DNA from: Streptosporangium saharense
Lineage (GTDB): Bacteria > Actinomycetota > Actinomycetes > Streptosporangiales > Streptosporangiaceae
Reading direction: 5' to 3'
DNA: 64,000 nt
NCBI RefSeq assembly: GCF_014203715.1
Contig: NZ_JACHJP010000010.1
Location: 1-64,000 of the forward strand
The position numbers were made by a program, and so were the translations under genes. Within the stretch, counting starts at the first letter, position 1. The number at the start of each line of letters is the position of its first letter. The notes beneath the pieces were generated by a model. That model worked only from the letters and a program-made list of their open reading frames with translations. It ran no database searches and was not told the origin of the DNA. Shown in pieces: positions 54,537 through 64,000 of the stretch.

Positions 54537-56165
54537 TCAGGCCTCCCGCGCAGCCTCAAGGAGGCGTGCGACACCGGCGGTGCGGTCGGTCAGATGCAGT
54601 CGTACGGCGGGCCGTCCCCGCCCGGCCAGCGCGTCCTGGTCGCCCAGGGCCTGCGCGAGCTGCAGCCTGCCCAGCGTGTACGGCTTGCCGGGCACCTCGA
54701 CGTCCTCGTCGACGGCCCCGGTGATCTGCAGGAACACCCCGTTCTGCGGACCGCCCTTGTGGTACTGGCCGGTCGAGTGCAGGAAGCGGGGACCCCACCC
54801 GAAGGTGACGGGCCGCTCGGTGCGCACCGCGAGACGCCCGCGCAGCGTCGCGGGGTCGGCGGCGCTCCAGGCGTCGGTCATCTCCTCGAAGGAGGCGTCC
54901 TCGGCGTGCGGGGCGTCGAAGGCCGCCTCCCTGTCGAGGTAGGCCATGATCGCGAGATAGCCGTCCTCGGGGATGGCCTCAAGCAGGCGGGTGAGCACCT
55001 CGGGCAGGTCCTTGGGGACCTCGCCGCCGGGCAGCTCGCCGTACACCTCGACCGGGCCGTCGACCAGGATCGGCGTGCCGGTAGGCAGCTCCTCCCGGTC
55101 GAGCAGCCTGCCGGTGTTCTCCTTCGACTCGGCCACGTTCGGCTGGTTGAAGGGGTCGATGCCCAGCAGGCGGCCCGCGATGGCCGTGGCGTACTCCCAC
55201 ACCAGGAACTGGCCGCCGAGCGGCCCGCTGACGGTGAGCACGCCGTCGGAGTCGATCCCGGCGAGCAGCTCGTCGGGGGCGTCGCCCGGCTCGGCGCCGA
55301 CGACCGGCAGGATGCCCCTGCCGGACTTGCCGGTCGACTCGGCGATCAGCTGCTCGATCCAGTCGGGCAGGCCGTTGATCTCGGACAGGCCGTCCTCGAT
55401 CACGAGCTTGTCGCGCCCGGCGAGCGCGGCGGCGCCGAGGGCGGCGCCCAGGTCGAGACCAGGGTTGCCCTCCGCCCGCGCGAGCAGCGGCCGCACCTCG
55501 GCGGCCTCGTCGAGCAGCCTCTCCACGTCCGCGCCCGCCAGCGCGCTGGGCACCAGCCCGAAGGCCGTCAGGGCGCTGTAGCGGCCACCGACGTTCGGGT
55601 CGGCCAGCACGACCGGGTAACCGGCCTCGACGGCGGTCCGCTCAAGCGGGGAGCCGGGGTCGGTGACCACGACGATCCGCTCGGCCGGGTCGATGCCCGC
55701 CTCGCGGAAGGCCCGCTCGTAGACGCGCCGGTGACTGTCGGTCTCGACCGTGCCGCCGCTCTTGCTGGCGACCACCAGGACGGTGCGGTCGAGCCGGTCG
55801 CGCAGCGCGCGCAGCACCTGACCTGGGTCGGTCGTGTCAAGCACGGTCAGCGGCACGTCGGCGGTGGTGGTGATGACCTCGGGGGCCAGCGAGGAGCCGC
55901 CCATACCGGCCAGGACCACGTGGTCGAGGCCCCGCTCGCGGGCCCGCTCGACCAGCTCGCCGATCTGCGGCAGCAACCGCCTGCTGCTCTGCGGGAGGTC
56001 GAGCCAGCCGAGACGGATCGCGGCCTCCGGCTCGGCGTCCGGACCCCACAGGGTGGGGTCCCCGTTCGAGAGGGCCTCGGGAACGCCCTCGGAGACGAGC
56101 CGCGCGGCCGCCTCAGCGGCCTGCTCGGCCAGCCTGTCCTCACCGAACGTCACGGAAACCGACAT
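54537..56165 (-). CDS. pgi: Glucose-6-phosphate isomerase
   Basis: About 542 residues. The sugar isomerase domain shows DHVVLAGMGGSSLAPEVITT, VLVVASKSGGTVETDSHRRV for phosphate binding, and WSAADPATLRGRLAV near the C-terminus. It interconverts glucose 6-phosphate and fructose 6-phosphate, feeding the adjoining pathway. ATG 56165 is chosen, six bases after the stop of tal, with GGAAGG upstream. Its stop directly abuts zwf. Confidence 0.9.
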   Translation of the reverse strand: MSVSVTFGEDRLAEQAAEAAARLVSEGVPEALSNGDPTLWGPDAEPEAAIRLGWLDLPQSSRRLLPQIGELVERARERGLDHVVLAGMGGSSLAPEVITTTADVPLTVLDTTDPGQVLRALRDRLDRTVLVVASKSGGTVETDSHRRVYERAFREAGIDPAERIVVVTDPGSPLERTAVEAGYPVVLADPNVGGRYSALTAFGLVPSALAGADVERLLDEAAEVRPLLARAEGNPGLDLGAALGAAALAGRDKLVIEDGLSEINGLPDWIEQLIAESTGKSGRGILPVVGAEPGDAPDELLAGIDSDGVLTVSGPLGGQFLVWEYATAIAGRLLGIDPFNQPNVAESKENTGRLLDREELPTGTPILVDGPVEVYGELPGGEVPKDLPEVLTRLLEAIPEDGYLAIMAYLDREAAFDAPHAEDASFEEMTDAWSAADPATLRGRLAVRTERPVTFGWGPRFLHSTGQYHKGGPQNGVFLQITGAVDEDVEVPGKPYTLGRLQLAQALGDQDALAGRGRPAVRLHLTDRTAGVARLLEAAREA

Positions 56166-56170
56166 GTGGT

Positions 56171-57274
56171 TCACGCCTTCCGGAGCTCGGCGGAGACGGT
56201 GGCCAGCAGTTCGTTCCAGGAGGCCTCGAACTTCTCGACGCCCTCCTCCTCCAGCACCCGCACCACGTCGTCGTAGTCGATACCGGCCTCCTTGAGGGCG
56301 GCCATGGTGTTCCAGGCCTCCTCGTAGCGGGAGCGGACGGTGTCGCCGCTGATGCGCCCGTGGTCGGCGACGGCGCCGAGGGTCTTCTCCGGCATCGTGT
56401 TGACCGTGTCGCGGGTGACCAGCTCGTCGACGTAGAGGGTGTCGGGGTAGCTGGGGTCCTTGGTGCCGGTCGAGGCCCACAGCGGGCGCTGCGGGCGGGC
56501 ACCAGCGGCGCTCAGCGCCTGCCAGCGCGGGGAGTTGACCACGTCCTCGTAGGCGGCGTAGGCCAGGCGGGCGTTGGCGACCGCGGCCTTGCCCTTGAGG
56601 GCCTTGGCCTCGGGGGTGCCGATCTTGTCCAGGCGCTTGTCGATCTCGGTGTCGACCCGGCTGACGAAGAAGGAGGCCACCGACTCGATGCCCGCGAGGT
56701 TCAGGCCGTTGGCCCTGGCCCGCTCAAGGCCGGTCAGCCAGGCGTCCAGGACCGCGCGGTAGCGCTCCAGGGAGAAGATCAGCGTGACGTTCACGCTGAT
56801 GCCCTCGGAGATCGCCTGCGTGATCGCGGCCAGTCCCTCGACCGTGGCGGGGATCTTGATGAACAGGTTGGGACGGTCGACCATCCACCACAGCGCCCGC
56901 GCCTCGGCGACGGTCTTGTCCGTGTCCTTGGCCAGGCGGGGATCGACCTCGATTGAGACCCTGCCGTCCACGCCGCCGGTGGCGTCGTAGACCGGCCTGA
57001 GCACGTCGGCGGCCCAGCGGATGTCGTAGGTGGTGATGGCGCGCACCGCCTCCTCGACATCCACCCCCCGGACCGCGAGGTCGTGGATCTGGGTGTCGTA
57101 GGCGTCGCCCTTGCTCAGCGCCGAGGCGAAGATCGTCGGGTTGGAGGTGACGCCCACCACGTGCTTGTCGCGGATCAGCGCCTCCAGGTTGCCGGTGCGC
57201 AGGCGCTCCCGGCTGATGTCGTCAAGCCAGATGGAGACGCCCTGGTCGGTCAGGCTCTTGAGAATCTCACTCAT
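56171..57274 (-). CDS. tal: Transaldolase
   Basis: A 367-residue enzyme of the non-oxidative pentose phosphate pathway. The Schiff-base lysine is in [40 protein letters not shown] near the start and [20 protein letters not shown] are family marks. ATG 57274 lies three bases after the stop of tkt. It passes to pgi with five bases between. Confidence 0.95.
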   Translation of the reverse strand: MSEILKSLTDQGVSIWLDDISRERLRTGNLEALIRDKHVVGVTSNPTIFASALSKGDAYDTQIHDLAVRGVDVEEAVRAITTYDIRWAADVLRPVYDATGGVDGRVSIEVDPRLAKDTDKTVAEARALWWMVDRPNLFIKIPATVEGLAAITQAISEGISVNVTLIFSLERYRAVLDAWLTGLERARANGLNLAGIESVASFFVSRVDTEIDKRLDKIGTPEAKALKGKAAVANARLAYAAYEDVVNSPRWQALSAAGARPQRPLWASTGTKDPSYPDTLYVDELVTRDTVNTMPEKTLGAVADHGRISGDTVRSRYEEAWNTMAALKEAGIDYDDVVRVLEEEGVEKFEASWNELLATVSAELRKA

Positions 57275-57276
57275 GA

Positions 57277-59448
57277 TCAGTTTCCCGTCGTCTCGCCCTT
57301 GTCGGCCCCGGTCCTGGCGAGGCTCGCCTTGGCTGCGGCGGCCACGCGCTCGGCGGTGAGGCCGAACTGCTCGTAGAGGGTCCTGTAGGGAGCCGAGGCA
57401 CCGAAGTGCTCCAGGCTGACCACTTCCCCCTCATCTCCCACGAACTCCCGCCAGCCCAGCCCGATTCCCGCCTCGACGGCCACCCGCGCGTGGACCGCGG
57501 ACGGCAGCACCGTCTGCCGGTAGGCGGCGTCCTGGGCGTGGAACCACTCGACGCACGGCATCGAGACGACCCGGGTCGAGATGCCCTGGGCCTCAAGGAG
57601 CTCACGGGCCCCCACGGCCAGCTCGACCTCGGAGCCGGTGCCGATCAGGATGACGTCCGGCTGCCCGTTGGAGGCCTCCTGGAGCACGTAGGCGCCCTTG
57701 GCGACCTTCGACGCGTCACCGGTGCCCTCGTAGACCGGCAGGTTCTGCCGGGTCAGCGCCAGCGCGGCCGGACGGTCGGTGTGCTCGATCACGGTCCGCC
57801 AGGCGGTGACGGTCTCGTTGGCGTCGGCGGGACGCACCACGTCGAGACCGGGGATGGCCCGCAGCGCCCACAGGTGCTCGATCGGCTGGTGGGTCGGGCC
57901 GTCCTCGCCCAGGCCGATGGAGTCGTGCGTCCAGACGTAGATGACCGGCAGCTGCATCAGCGCCGCCAGCCGTACGGCGGGGCGCATGTAGTCGCTGAAG
58001 ACCAGGAACGTGCCACCGTAGGGCCGGGTGCCGCCGTGCAGCGCGATGCCGTTGAGGATGGCCCCCATGCCGTGCTCGCGGATGCCGAAGTGCAGCGTCC
58101 TGCCGTAGCGGTTCCCGGGGAACTCCTTGGTCTGGTACTCGTCGGGGATGAAGGACGGCTCGCCCTTCATCGTGGTGTTGTTCGACTCGGCCAGGTCGGC
58201 GGAGCCGCCCCACAGCTCGGGCAGCACCGGCGCCAGGCTGCTGAGCACCTCGCCGGAGGCCTTGCGGGTCGCCACGGAGGCGCCGGGCTCGAAGGCCGGC
58301 AGCGCCTCGGTCCAGCCGGGCGGCAGCAGCCTGGCGGAGATGCGGTCGAACTCCGCGGCCCGCTCCGGGTTGGCCTCGCGCCAGGCGGCGTAGGCCGTGT
58401 CCCACTCGGCGTGGGCGGCGCGGCCCCGGGCGACGACCTCGCGGGCGTGCTCAAGCACCTCATCGGGGACGTCGAAGCTTTTGGCCGGGTTGAGGCCGAG
58501 GACCTTCTTGGTCGCGGCGACCTCGTCGGCGCCGAGCGCGGAGCCGTGGACCTTGCCGGTGTTCTGCTTGTTGGGCGCGGGCCAGCCGATGATCGTGCGA
58601 AGCCTGATGAAGGAGGGCTTGCCGGTCTCGGCGCGGGCGGCCTCAAGGGCCTCGTGGAGCGCCTCGACGTTCTCCGAGTAGGTGTCGCCCTCGGTCCAGT
58701 CGACGGTCTGGACGTGCCAGCCGTACGCCTCGTAGCGCTTGACGATGTCCTCGCTCAGCGCGATCTGGGTGTCGTCCTCGATGGAGATGTGGTTGCTGTC
58801 GAAGACGACGACCAGGTTGCCGAGCTTCTGGTGACCGGCCAGGGCGCTGACCTCGTGGCTGATGCCCTCCTCGATGTCGCCCTCGGAGGCGATGCACCAG
58901 ATGGTGTGGTCGAAGGGGCTGGTGCCCTCGGCGGCGGCCGGGTCGAACAGGCCGCGCTCACGGCGGGCCGCCATGGCCATGCCGACGGCGTTGCCGATGC
59001 CCTGGCCCAGCGGGCCCGTGGTCGTCTCGACGCCGACGGTGTGGCCGTGCTCGGGGTGACCCGGGGTGAGGCTGCCCCACTGGCGCAGCCCCTTCAGGTC
59101 GTCGAGGGACAGCCCGTAGCCGGACAGGAAGAGCTGGATGTAAAGGGTCAGGCTTGAGTGCCCCGCCGAGAGCACGAAGCGGTCCCGGCCCACCCAGGTG
59201 GGGTCGGAGGGGTCATGGCGCATCACCCGCTGGAAAAGCAGATAGGCGGCGGGCGCCAGGCTCATCGCGGTGCCCGGGTGACCGGACCCCGCCTTCTCTA
59301 CCGCGTCCATCGCCAGGGCCCGTACGACGTCGACCGCGCGGCGGTCAAGGTCGCTCCATTCAAGGGCTGGCACGAGTTCGCTGCTCAACTGCTCGATCTC
59401 CGGATCTAGTCGTGTGATGGTGGCGCCGGTTTGGCTTTTCCCGCCCAC
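57277..59448 (-). CDS. tkt: Transketolase
   Basis: About 723 residues, thiamin-diphosphate-dependent. The start of the fold is [20 protein letters not shown] with [23 protein letters not shown] binding is in [20 protein letters not shown]; the pyrimidine-domain segment [20 protein letters not shown] follows. GTG 59448 gives a 28-residue lead before the conserved EWSDLDRR, the most credible length. The -10-like TAGGGT (59459-59454) ends five bases before the start, so the message may be leaderless. It heads the leftward block and is divergent from ctaB. Confidence 0.95.
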   Translation of the reverse strand: MGGKSQTGATITRLDPEIEQLSSELVPALEWSDLDRRAVDVVRALAMDAVEKAGSGHPGTAMSLAPAAYLLFQRVMRHDPSDPTWVGRDRFVLSAGHSSLTLYIQLFLSGYGLSLDDLKGLRQWGSLTPGHPEHGHTVGVETTTGPLGQGIGNAVGMAMAARRERGLFDPAAAEGTSPFDHTIWCIASEGDIEEGISHEVSALAGHQKLGNLVVVFDSNHISIEDDTQIALSEDIVKRYEAYGWHVQTVDWTEGDTYSENVEALHEALEAARAETGKPSFIRLRTIIGWPAPNKQNTGKVHGSALGADEVAATKKVLGLNPAKSFDVPDEVLEHAREVVARGRAAHAEWDTAYAAWREANPERAAEFDRISARLLPPGWTEALPAFEPGASVATRKASGEVLSSLAPVLPELWGGSADLAESNNTTMKGEPSFIPDEYQTKEFPGNRYGRTLHFGIREHGMGAILNGIALHGGTRPYGGTFLVFSDYMRPAVRLAALMQLPVIYVWTHDSIGLGEDGPTHQPIEHLWALRAIPGLDVVRPADANETVTAWRTVIEHTDRPAALALTRQNLPVYEGTGDASKVAKGAYVLQEASNGQPDVILIGTGSEVELAVGARELLEAQGISTRVVSMPCVEWFHAQDAAYRQTVLPSAVHARVAVEAGIGLGWREFVGDEGEVVSLEHFGASAPYRTLYEQFGLTAERVAAAAKASLARTGADKGETTGN

Positions 59449-59589
59449 ACCGGACCCTAACGGTTCGGCATCACTACCGTTGCGTAAGGCCGAGCCGGGG
59501 CGAGTCCGCAGGAGCCAGAACAGACCTGGACACAACCCCCTGAAGGCGTCACATCACGCCGCTTCCCCACCCCATGCCGGAACCGGCCA

Positions 59590-59610
59590 CCCCAACAACT
59601 ACAGTTGGGG
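59590..59610. repeat. Stem-loop between tkt and ctaB
   Basis: CCCCAAC (59590-59596) and GTTGGGG (59604-59610) are perfect inverted repeats around AACTACA. It lies in the 247-base region between divergent genes and could be an operator or a leader structure of ctaB. Confidence 0.45.
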
Positions 59611-59695
59611 ACTCAGGCTGGCTGGTGCCCGCATCCACGGATTCGCTCTAATCAGAGGTTACGCGTTGACCCCGCACGTGCTGGAAGCGCCGTAA

Positions 59696-60649
59696 ATGGT
59701 GCTGACCGACAAGCAATCGACGGCCCCGCCCACGACGGGGGCGGCGGCGTCCGTCGTGCCGCGCTCGTTCGGCGACGCCGTGAAGGCCTATGTCGCCCTC
59801 ACCAAGCCGCGGATCATCGAGCTGCTGCTGATCACGACGCTGCCGGTGATGTTCCTGGCCGCCAAGGGACTGCCACCGCTGTGGATCGCCGTCTGCACGC
59901 TGGTCTTCGGCACCCTGTCCGCGGGCAGCGCCAACGCGCTGAACTGCTACATCGACCGTGACATCGACGCCGCGATGCGCCGTACCCGGCGCCGCCCGCT
60001 GGCCCGTGACCAGGTGCCGCCCACCAACGCGCTGATTTTCGGCATCGCCCTCGGCGTGCTGTCGACCCTCGGCCTGGGGCTGACGGTGAACTGGCTGGCC
60101 GCGCTGCTCTCGCTGGGGGCCAACCTCTTCTACGTGCTCGTCTACTCGATGATCCTCAAGCGCAGGACCCCGCAGAACGTGGTGTGGGGCGGCATCGCGG
60201 GCTGCATGCCGGTGCTGATCGGCTGGGCGGGCATCACGGGCAGCCTCTCCTGGGCCCCGGTCGTGCTCTTCGGCGTGGTGTTCTTCTGGACGCCGCCGCA
60301 CACCTGGACCCTGGCCATGCGCTACAAGGACGACTACGCCGCGGCGAAGGTCCCCATGCTCCCCGTCGTGGCCACCGAGCGCCGCGTGGTGCTGGAGAGC
60401 CTGGCCTACACCTGGGCCACGGTGCTGTGCTCGCTACTGCTGTGGCCGGTCGCGGGCACGACGCTCCTGTACCCCGTCGTGGCGGCCGTCCTCGGCGTGG
60501 CCTGCCTGTGGGAGGTCTACCGCCTTCTCGGCCGGGTCAACGCGGGCAAGACCGGGGTGGACCTGCGGCCGATGCGCTTCTTCCACTGGTCGAACGCCTA
60601 CCTGGCGCTGCTCTTCCTCGCGGTCGCCGTCGACTCCCTGCTCGTCTGA
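59696..60649 (+). CDS. ctaB: Protoheme IX farnesyltransferase (heme O synthase)
   Basis: A 317-residue UbiA-family membrane prenyltransferase with about eight to nine hydrophobic segments. The first aspartate motif is [20 protein letters not shown], and a second lies in the loop [36 protein letters not shown] starts the domain. It adds farnesyl to heme b to make heme O for the cytochrome oxidase, the substrate of CtaA encoded nearby. ATG 59696 has GGAAG upstream. It is divergent from tkt, as in Streptomyces. Confidence 0.95.
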   Translation: MVLTDKQSTAPPTTGAAASVVPRSFGDAVKAYVALTKPRIIELLLITTLPVMFLAAKGLPPLWIAVCTLVFGTLSAGSANALNCYIDRDIDAAMRRTRRRPLARDQVPPTNALIFGIALGVLSTLGLGLTVNWLAALLSLGANLFYVLVYSMILKRRTPQNVVWGGIAGCMPVLIGWAGITGSLSWAPVVLFGVVFFWTPPHTWTLAMRYKDDYAAAKVPMLPVVATERRVVLESLAYTWATVLCSLLLWPVAGTTLLYPVVAAVLGVACLWEVYRLLGRVNAGKTGVDLRPMRFFHWSNAYLALLFLAVAVDSLLV

Positions 60650-60766
60650 GCCTGAGGGGTATCACCGTTTCGTGCCGCCCTGTCCGGCAATACCTCCTCG
60701 TGGCCGGTTACGGACCGCCGCCGGAGGAGAGGGGACACGTCGTGGCTGATCGGTTACGGTTGCCGC

Positions 60767-61972
60767 ATGGCGAGCCGTGATCCCCGCTGGGTCTTGAGGG
60801 ACCGCCCGTCCGTCGCGCTGATCTCGGGGCTCGTCGTGGCCGGTCTGTGCGCGCTGGCCTCCTTCTCCTTCGACCTGATCAACGGAGATCCGGTCTACTT
60901 CTTCATCGCCCTGGCGCTCGCGCTGGCGCCGGTTCCCGTGCTGCTGGCCGCAGTCCTCGCGCTCGACCGCATGGAGCCCGAACCCCGCAGCAACCTGATC
61001 TTCGCCTTCGCCTGGGGTGCGGGGGTCGCGGTCCTGGTGGCCGGGGTGGTCAACTCCCTCGGCCTCATCTACATCGAGAGCACCGTCCGCCTCGGCTACG
61101 ACACCGCCCGCAACATCGCCGCCACCTTCGGCGCCCCGGTGGTCGAGGAGACGATGAAGGGCCTGGTCCTGCTGGGCCTGCTCAGGTTCAGGAGGGCCGA
61201 GCTCGACGGGCCGACCGACGGCGTCATCTACGCCAGCATGGTCGGCCTCGGCTTCGCGATGAGCGAGAACGTCAGCTACTACGTGGCCGCCCTGCACGAG
61301 ATGGGGGCCAGGGGACTTGCCGTGACGGTCGTGCTGCGGGGCATCCTGTCGCCGTTCGCGCACCCGCTGTTCACCTCGATGATCGGCGTCGCGGTCGCCT
61401 ACGCCGCCCAGCGCAGGGGGCCGGGACGCATCTGGGTGGTCGCGGCGGGCTGGGTCGGCGCCATGCTGCTGCACGGCATCTGGAACGGCCTGGCCTCCTA
61501 CGTGGGCATCGGGGGCCTGGCCGCCGCCTACCTGCTGCTGATGGTCGTGCTGGTCGTGCTGATCTGGATCGTCTTCAGGGACCGCAAGCGCATCGTCGGC
61601 CTGATCATGACCTACCTGCCCGCCTACGGGGCCACCGGCCTGGTCGGGCCGTACGACGTGGCCATGCTCTCCTCGCTCCCCGGGCGCCGCAACGCCAGGC
61701 AGTGGGCCAGGGAGAACGGCGGCAGGCCCGGGCTGCGGGCGATGAACGACTACCAGCTCGCCGCGACCGAGATCGGTCTGCTGCACGAGCGGGCCAGGCG
61801 TCACGTGATCGACGAGCGCACGTTCAACGAGGAGCAGCAGGCCCTGCTGCAGTGCATGGCCGACGCCCGCGCCGCCTTCCCGCCGCCCCGGCCTCCCGAC
61901 GGCGCCGGGCCGTACGGCACGCAGGCGCAGCCCTGGGGACCGGCGCAGGCTCCCTACCCGCGTCCCGACTGA
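60767..61972 (+). CDS. PrsW family intramembrane metalloprotease
   Basis: A 401-residue membrane protein with about eight hydrophobic segments. The family motifs are complete: PVVEETMKGLVLL (EExxK), GLGFAMSENVSYY, SPFAHPLFTSM and MLLHGIWNGLA. PrsW in Bacillus cuts an anti-sigma factor; the substrate here is unknown. The cytoplasmic C-terminal 130 residues end in a Pro/Gln-rich tail (PPPRPPDGAGPYG). TACGGT at 60755-60760 lies six bases before ATG 60767, consistent with a leaderless message. Its 3' end overlaps the SanA-like gene by 19 bases on the other strand. Confidence 0.9.
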   Translation: MASRDPRWVLRDRPSVALISGLVVAGLCALASFSFDLINGDPVYFFIALALALAPVPVLLAAVLALDRMEPEPRSNLIFAFAWGAGVAVLVAGVVNSLGLIYIESTVRLGYDTARNIAATFGAPVVEETMKGLVLLGLLRFRRAELDGPTDGVIYASMVGLGFAMSENVSYYVAALHEMGARGLAVTVVLRGILSPFAHPLFTSMIGVAVAYAAQRRGPGRIWVVAAGWVGAMLLHGIWNGLASYVGIGGLAAAYLLLMVVLVVLIWIVFRDRKRIVGLIMTYLPAYGATGLVGPYDVAMLSSLPGRRNARQWARENGGRPGLRAMNDYQLAATEIGLLHERARRHVIDERTFNEEQQALLQCMADARAAFPPPRPPDGAGPYGTQAQPWGPAQAPYPRPD

Positions 61973-62667
61973 TCCGCCGTGTCGAGCGCGGTGTCCAGGG
62001 TGGTCTCGCGCGGGCCGGGGAAGACGGGGGAGGAGCGTAGGACCACCGCGTCCAGGAAGGCCTTGGCGGTGGCGCCGAACTCGCGGACGGCACCGGCGTA
62101 GGTGGTCGAGGCCCATCGGGTGGCCGAGTCGTCGCCGACGCCGAACGTCTCCAGGCCCGCCGCTCGGCACAGCGTCACGGCCCTGGGCAGGTGGAAGAGC
62201 TGGGTCACCACGGTCACCCTGCTCGCCCCGAACACCTGGCGGGCCCGCACGCACGAGTCCCAGGTGTCGAAGCCCGCGTAGTCGAGCACCAGGGCACGCG
62301 CGGGAACGCCACGGGCGAGCAGGTAGTCGCGCATGGCGGTCGGCTCGTCGTAGTCCTTCCTGCCGTTGTCGCCGGACAGCAGCAGGGCCCGGACCCTGCC
62401 CGAGCGGTACAGCTCGGCGGAGATGTCCAGCCGCCTGGCCAGCATCGGCGAGGGCTGACCCCCGGGGGCGGCGGCCCCGAGGACCAGCGCCGTGGGGGCC
62501 GCGGGGACCTCGGAGGTCCAGGAGGGAGAGGAGTCGGCGACCGCCGTGTGCCCCGAGCTGGACAGCCAGGCCCAGGTCAGCGGGGCGAGCGCCAGCACGC
62601 TCAGCAGGACGCCGCCCTGGTAGAGACGCCGCGCGGTGGGACGCGACAGCGAGAAGATGCCGGTCAT
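61954..62667 (-). CDS. SanA/YdcF-like DUF218 membrane protein
   Basis: About 237 residues. One N-terminal membrane segment (LYQGGVLLSVLALAPLTWAW) is followed by the DUF218 domain: ALVLGAAAPGGQPSPMLARR, VRALLLSGDNGRKDYDEPTA, MRDYLLARGVPARALVLD, VVTQLFHLPRAVTLCRAAG. SanA-type proteins affect envelope permeability to vancomycin in enterobacteria; the reaction is not known. ATG 62667 is chosen with GGTGAG ten bases before. It overlaps the 3' end of the PrsW gene and follows ctaA by 49 bases. Confidence 0.85.
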   Translation of the reverse strand: MTGIFSLSRPTARRLYQGGVLLSVLALAPLTWAWLSSSGHTAVADSSPSWTSEVPAAPTALVLGAAAPGGQPSPMLARRLDISAELYRSGRVRALLLSGDNGRKDYDEPTAMRDYLLARGVPARALVLDYAGFDTWDSCVRARQVFGASRVTVVTQLFHLPRAVTLCRAAGLETFGVGDDSATRWASTTYAGAVREFGATAKAFLDAVVLRSSPVFPGPRETTLDTALDTADQSGRG

Positions 62668-62716
62668 ACGACAATTCTCACCGAGTTTTACCGATATTTC
62701 GTGATCTTTGGGGAGA

Positions 62717-63685
62717 TCAGGGGGAAGCGAGCGCCTCGGTGCCGAAGGCTCCCCGTGAGCGCAGCGTGAACACCACCCGCAGCGTGCAGATCCACACCAG
62801 CGTCGAGCCGAACACGTGCAGGCCGACCAGGAAGGCGGGCAGCGCCAGGAAGTACTGGACGTATCCGATGATCCCCTGGGCCAGCTCCACACCCAGCAGC
62901 GTCAGCGCCGCGCGCCTGGCGGCCACCGGCGCCTTGGTGACGTGGAGCGCGAACAGCAGGGCGAAGGTGAGCCCGACCACCACGTAGACCACGTCGGCGT
63001 GGATCCTGGCCACGGTCTCGATGTCGAAGGCGAAGCGGGAGGCGGCCTCGTCCCCCGAGTGCGGCCCGGTGCCGGTCACCACCACGCCCGCGACGAGCAG
63101 GAGGGCGACCGAGGGCACGAGCGCGAGGCCGAGCGTGCGGATGGCCGGGTGGACCAGCGGCTCGGGTGCCGCGTTCCCCTCCTGGGAGCGGGCGAGGAAG
63201 ACGACGGCGGCGGCGAGCATGCCGATGGACAGCAGGAAGTGCACGCTCACGGTCACCGGGTTGAGCATCGTGCGCACGACCAGGCCGCCCCACAGCGCCT
63301 GCGCGGCCACCCCGACCGGCTGGATCCAGGCCAGCGTCACCAGGTCACGGCGCCGGGGACGCAGCCGCATGGCGGATATCAGGCAGGCCAGGCCGACGAT
63401 CAGGACCACGAAGCTCAGCAGCCGGTTGCCGAACTCGACGGCCATGTTGAGCGGGGAGATGTCGGCGTGCGCGACCGGGACGAAGCTGTCGGCGGTGCAC
63501 CGGGGCCAGGTGGGACAGCCGAGGCCGGAGCCGGTGACCCGCACGACGGCGCCGGTCACCACGATGCCCACGTTGACGGCGACGGTCGCCAGCGCCCACC
63601 GGCGCATGGTCACGGGCGTGGGCGACCACACCCCGGGCAGGAGGCTCAGGGCACGCGGGCGCGCCTGGTCGAGGAGCTGGTTCAC
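62717..63685 (-). CDS. ctaA: Heme A synthase (COX15/CtaA family)
   Basis: A 322-residue membrane protein with about eight hydrophobic segments. The N-terminal VVTGAVVRVTGSGLGCPTWP with EFGNRLLSF provides conserved heme-ligand histidine/glutamate positions, and SVHFLLSIGMLAAAVVFLAR, IETVARIHADVVYVVVG and LVGLHVFGSTLVW carry further histidines. It oxidises heme O to heme A, using the product of ctaB at 59696. GTG 63685 is the start; TAGCAT (63698-63693) ends seven bases before it, suggesting a leaderless message. Confidence 0.93.
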   Translation of the reverse strand: MNQLLDQARPRALSLLPGVWSPTPVTMRRWALATVAVNVGIVVTGAVVRVTGSGLGCPTWPRCTADSFVPVAHADISPLNMAVEFGNRLLSFVVLIVGLACLISAMRLRPRRRDLVTLAWIQPVGVAAQALWGGLVVRTMLNPVTVSVHFLLSIGMLAAAVVFLARSQEGNAAPEPLVHPAIRTLGLALVPSVALLLVAGVVVTGTGPHSGDEAASRFAFDIETVARIHADVVYVVVGLTFALLFALHVTKAPVAARRAALTLLGVELAQGIIGYVQYFLALPAFLVGLHVFGSTLVWICTLRVVFTLRSRGAFGTEALASP

Positions 63686-63748
63686 GGCTCACATGCTAGG
63701 TGGCGTGGGTGGTGGTCCCGCCGCTGCCCCACACGCTCGGCCGACCGA

Positions 63749-63777
63749 TTGATCCCCTCAAAAGCATGTGACATGGT
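63749..63777 (+). promoter_or_regulatory. Possible promoter of the terminal FAD oxidoreductase gene
   Basis: TTGATC (63749-63754) and CATGGT (63772-63777) with a 17-base spacer. It is a modest match; transcription would start near 63784, giving a 25-base leader with GAGG before ATG 63809. Confidence 0.35.
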
Positions 63778-63808
63778 ACTGATAGGTCGATCCGGAACGA
63801 GGTGGATC

Positions 63809-64000
63809 ATGCCGGACGTCGTGGTGATCGGCGCGGGGGCCGTGGGGGCCGCCTGCGCCTACTACGCGGCACGCGCGGGGCTGGACACCCTCGTCGTCGA
63901 CCGGGGCTCGGTCGCGGCGGGCACCACGGGGGCGGGGGAGGGCAACGTCCTGGTCTCCGACAAGGCGCCGGGCCCCGAACTGGCCCTGGCCCTGCTCTCC
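63809..64000 (+). CDS. FAD-dependent oxidoreductase (N-terminal part; runs off window)
   Basis: The first 64 codons are present. The protein starts MPDVVVIGAGAVGAACAYYA and continues LDTLVVDRGSVAAGTTGAGE, which is a glycine-rich FAD/NAD-binding fold of the DAO/sarcosine-oxidase type. GAGG precedes the ATG at suitable spacing. The rest lies beyond 64000, so the substrate class cannot be judged. It is divergent from ctaA. Confidence 0.8.
   Translation, partial: MPDVVVIGAGAVGAACAYYAARAGLDTLVVDRGSVAAGTTGAGEGNVLVSDKAPGPELALALLS

Noticed and set aside
53025..56276. A 1083-codon plus-strand frame across zwf and pgi
   Set aside because: Shadow frame; the minus strand carries intact Zwf and Pgi motifs with abutting stops and starts.

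Overview
The window is 64 kb of a GC-rich actinobacterial chromosome. RbpA, WhiA, OpcA, SteA/SteB, a mycothiol-type DinB protein and the rapZ-yvcK-whiA order are actinobacterial markers. Frequent GTG/TTG starts and strong G/C bias at third codon positions fit a filamentous actinomycete. The Streptosporangiales are my best guess, but this is an inference from gene content and synteny, not from a database match.

Layout. (1) 1-8100: the 3' end of an rRNA operon (5S) with two terminators; then a giant RGG-repeat/TPR protein, an MBL hydrolase, an SSB-like protein, a DUF1015 protein, a TPR protein, a HAD phosphatase and an SCP2 protein. (2) 8471-18179: a rightward run of a small protein, tlyA, nadK, recN, steA and steB, in the same order as Rv1693-Rv1698 of M. 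tuberculosis. It is extended by a polyprenyl-phosphate glycosyl-1-phosphate transferase-like protein, a MurJ-like flippase and a GT4 glycosyltransferase, all overlapping or nearly so. (3) 18240-22531: a manganese riboswitch with terC, then psd-pssA and two small leftward metabolic genes. (4) 22686-31677: uvrA, two Rieske lipoproteins, uvrC-rapZ-yvcK and whiA. uvrA and uvrC each have a RecA-NDp (PafBC-type) promoter. (5) 31810-35840: gap-pgk-tpiA, secG and rbpA, with a DasR-type dre site before gap. (6) About 35.85-51.07 kb: an accessory block with TetR and LysR regulators, acetyltransferases, a stand-alone MurG paralogue, a collagenase, a thermolysin-like protein without its catalytic histidines, a transposase remnant, a frameshifted candidate type VII effector cassette, an amidohydrolase/FAD-oxidase pair, an ACT-GNAT protein and a deaminase. 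(7) 51074-59448, leftward: tkt-tal-pgi-zwf-opcA-pgl. (8) 59696 to the end: ctaB (rightward), a PrsW protease, a SanA-like protein, ctaA (leftward) and the start of an FAD oxidoreductase.

How the genes work together. Central carbon metabolism is encoded in two blocks: lower glycolysis and the pentose phosphate pathway. They flank the accessory block. Nucleotide excision repair (uvrA, uvrC) appears to be co-induced through one promoter class. ctaA and ctaB make heme A for the terminal oxidase. The most system-like novelty is the steA-steB-GPT-MurJ-GT4 array, which reads as a lipid-linked glycan synthesis and flipping module attached to a cell-separation pair.

Limits. All calls come from reading the sequence and translations; no alignment or search was run. 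Starts were chosen from Shine-Dalgarno spacing, overlaps and remembered family lengths. No tRNA, CRISPR array, prophage or replication origin was recognised.
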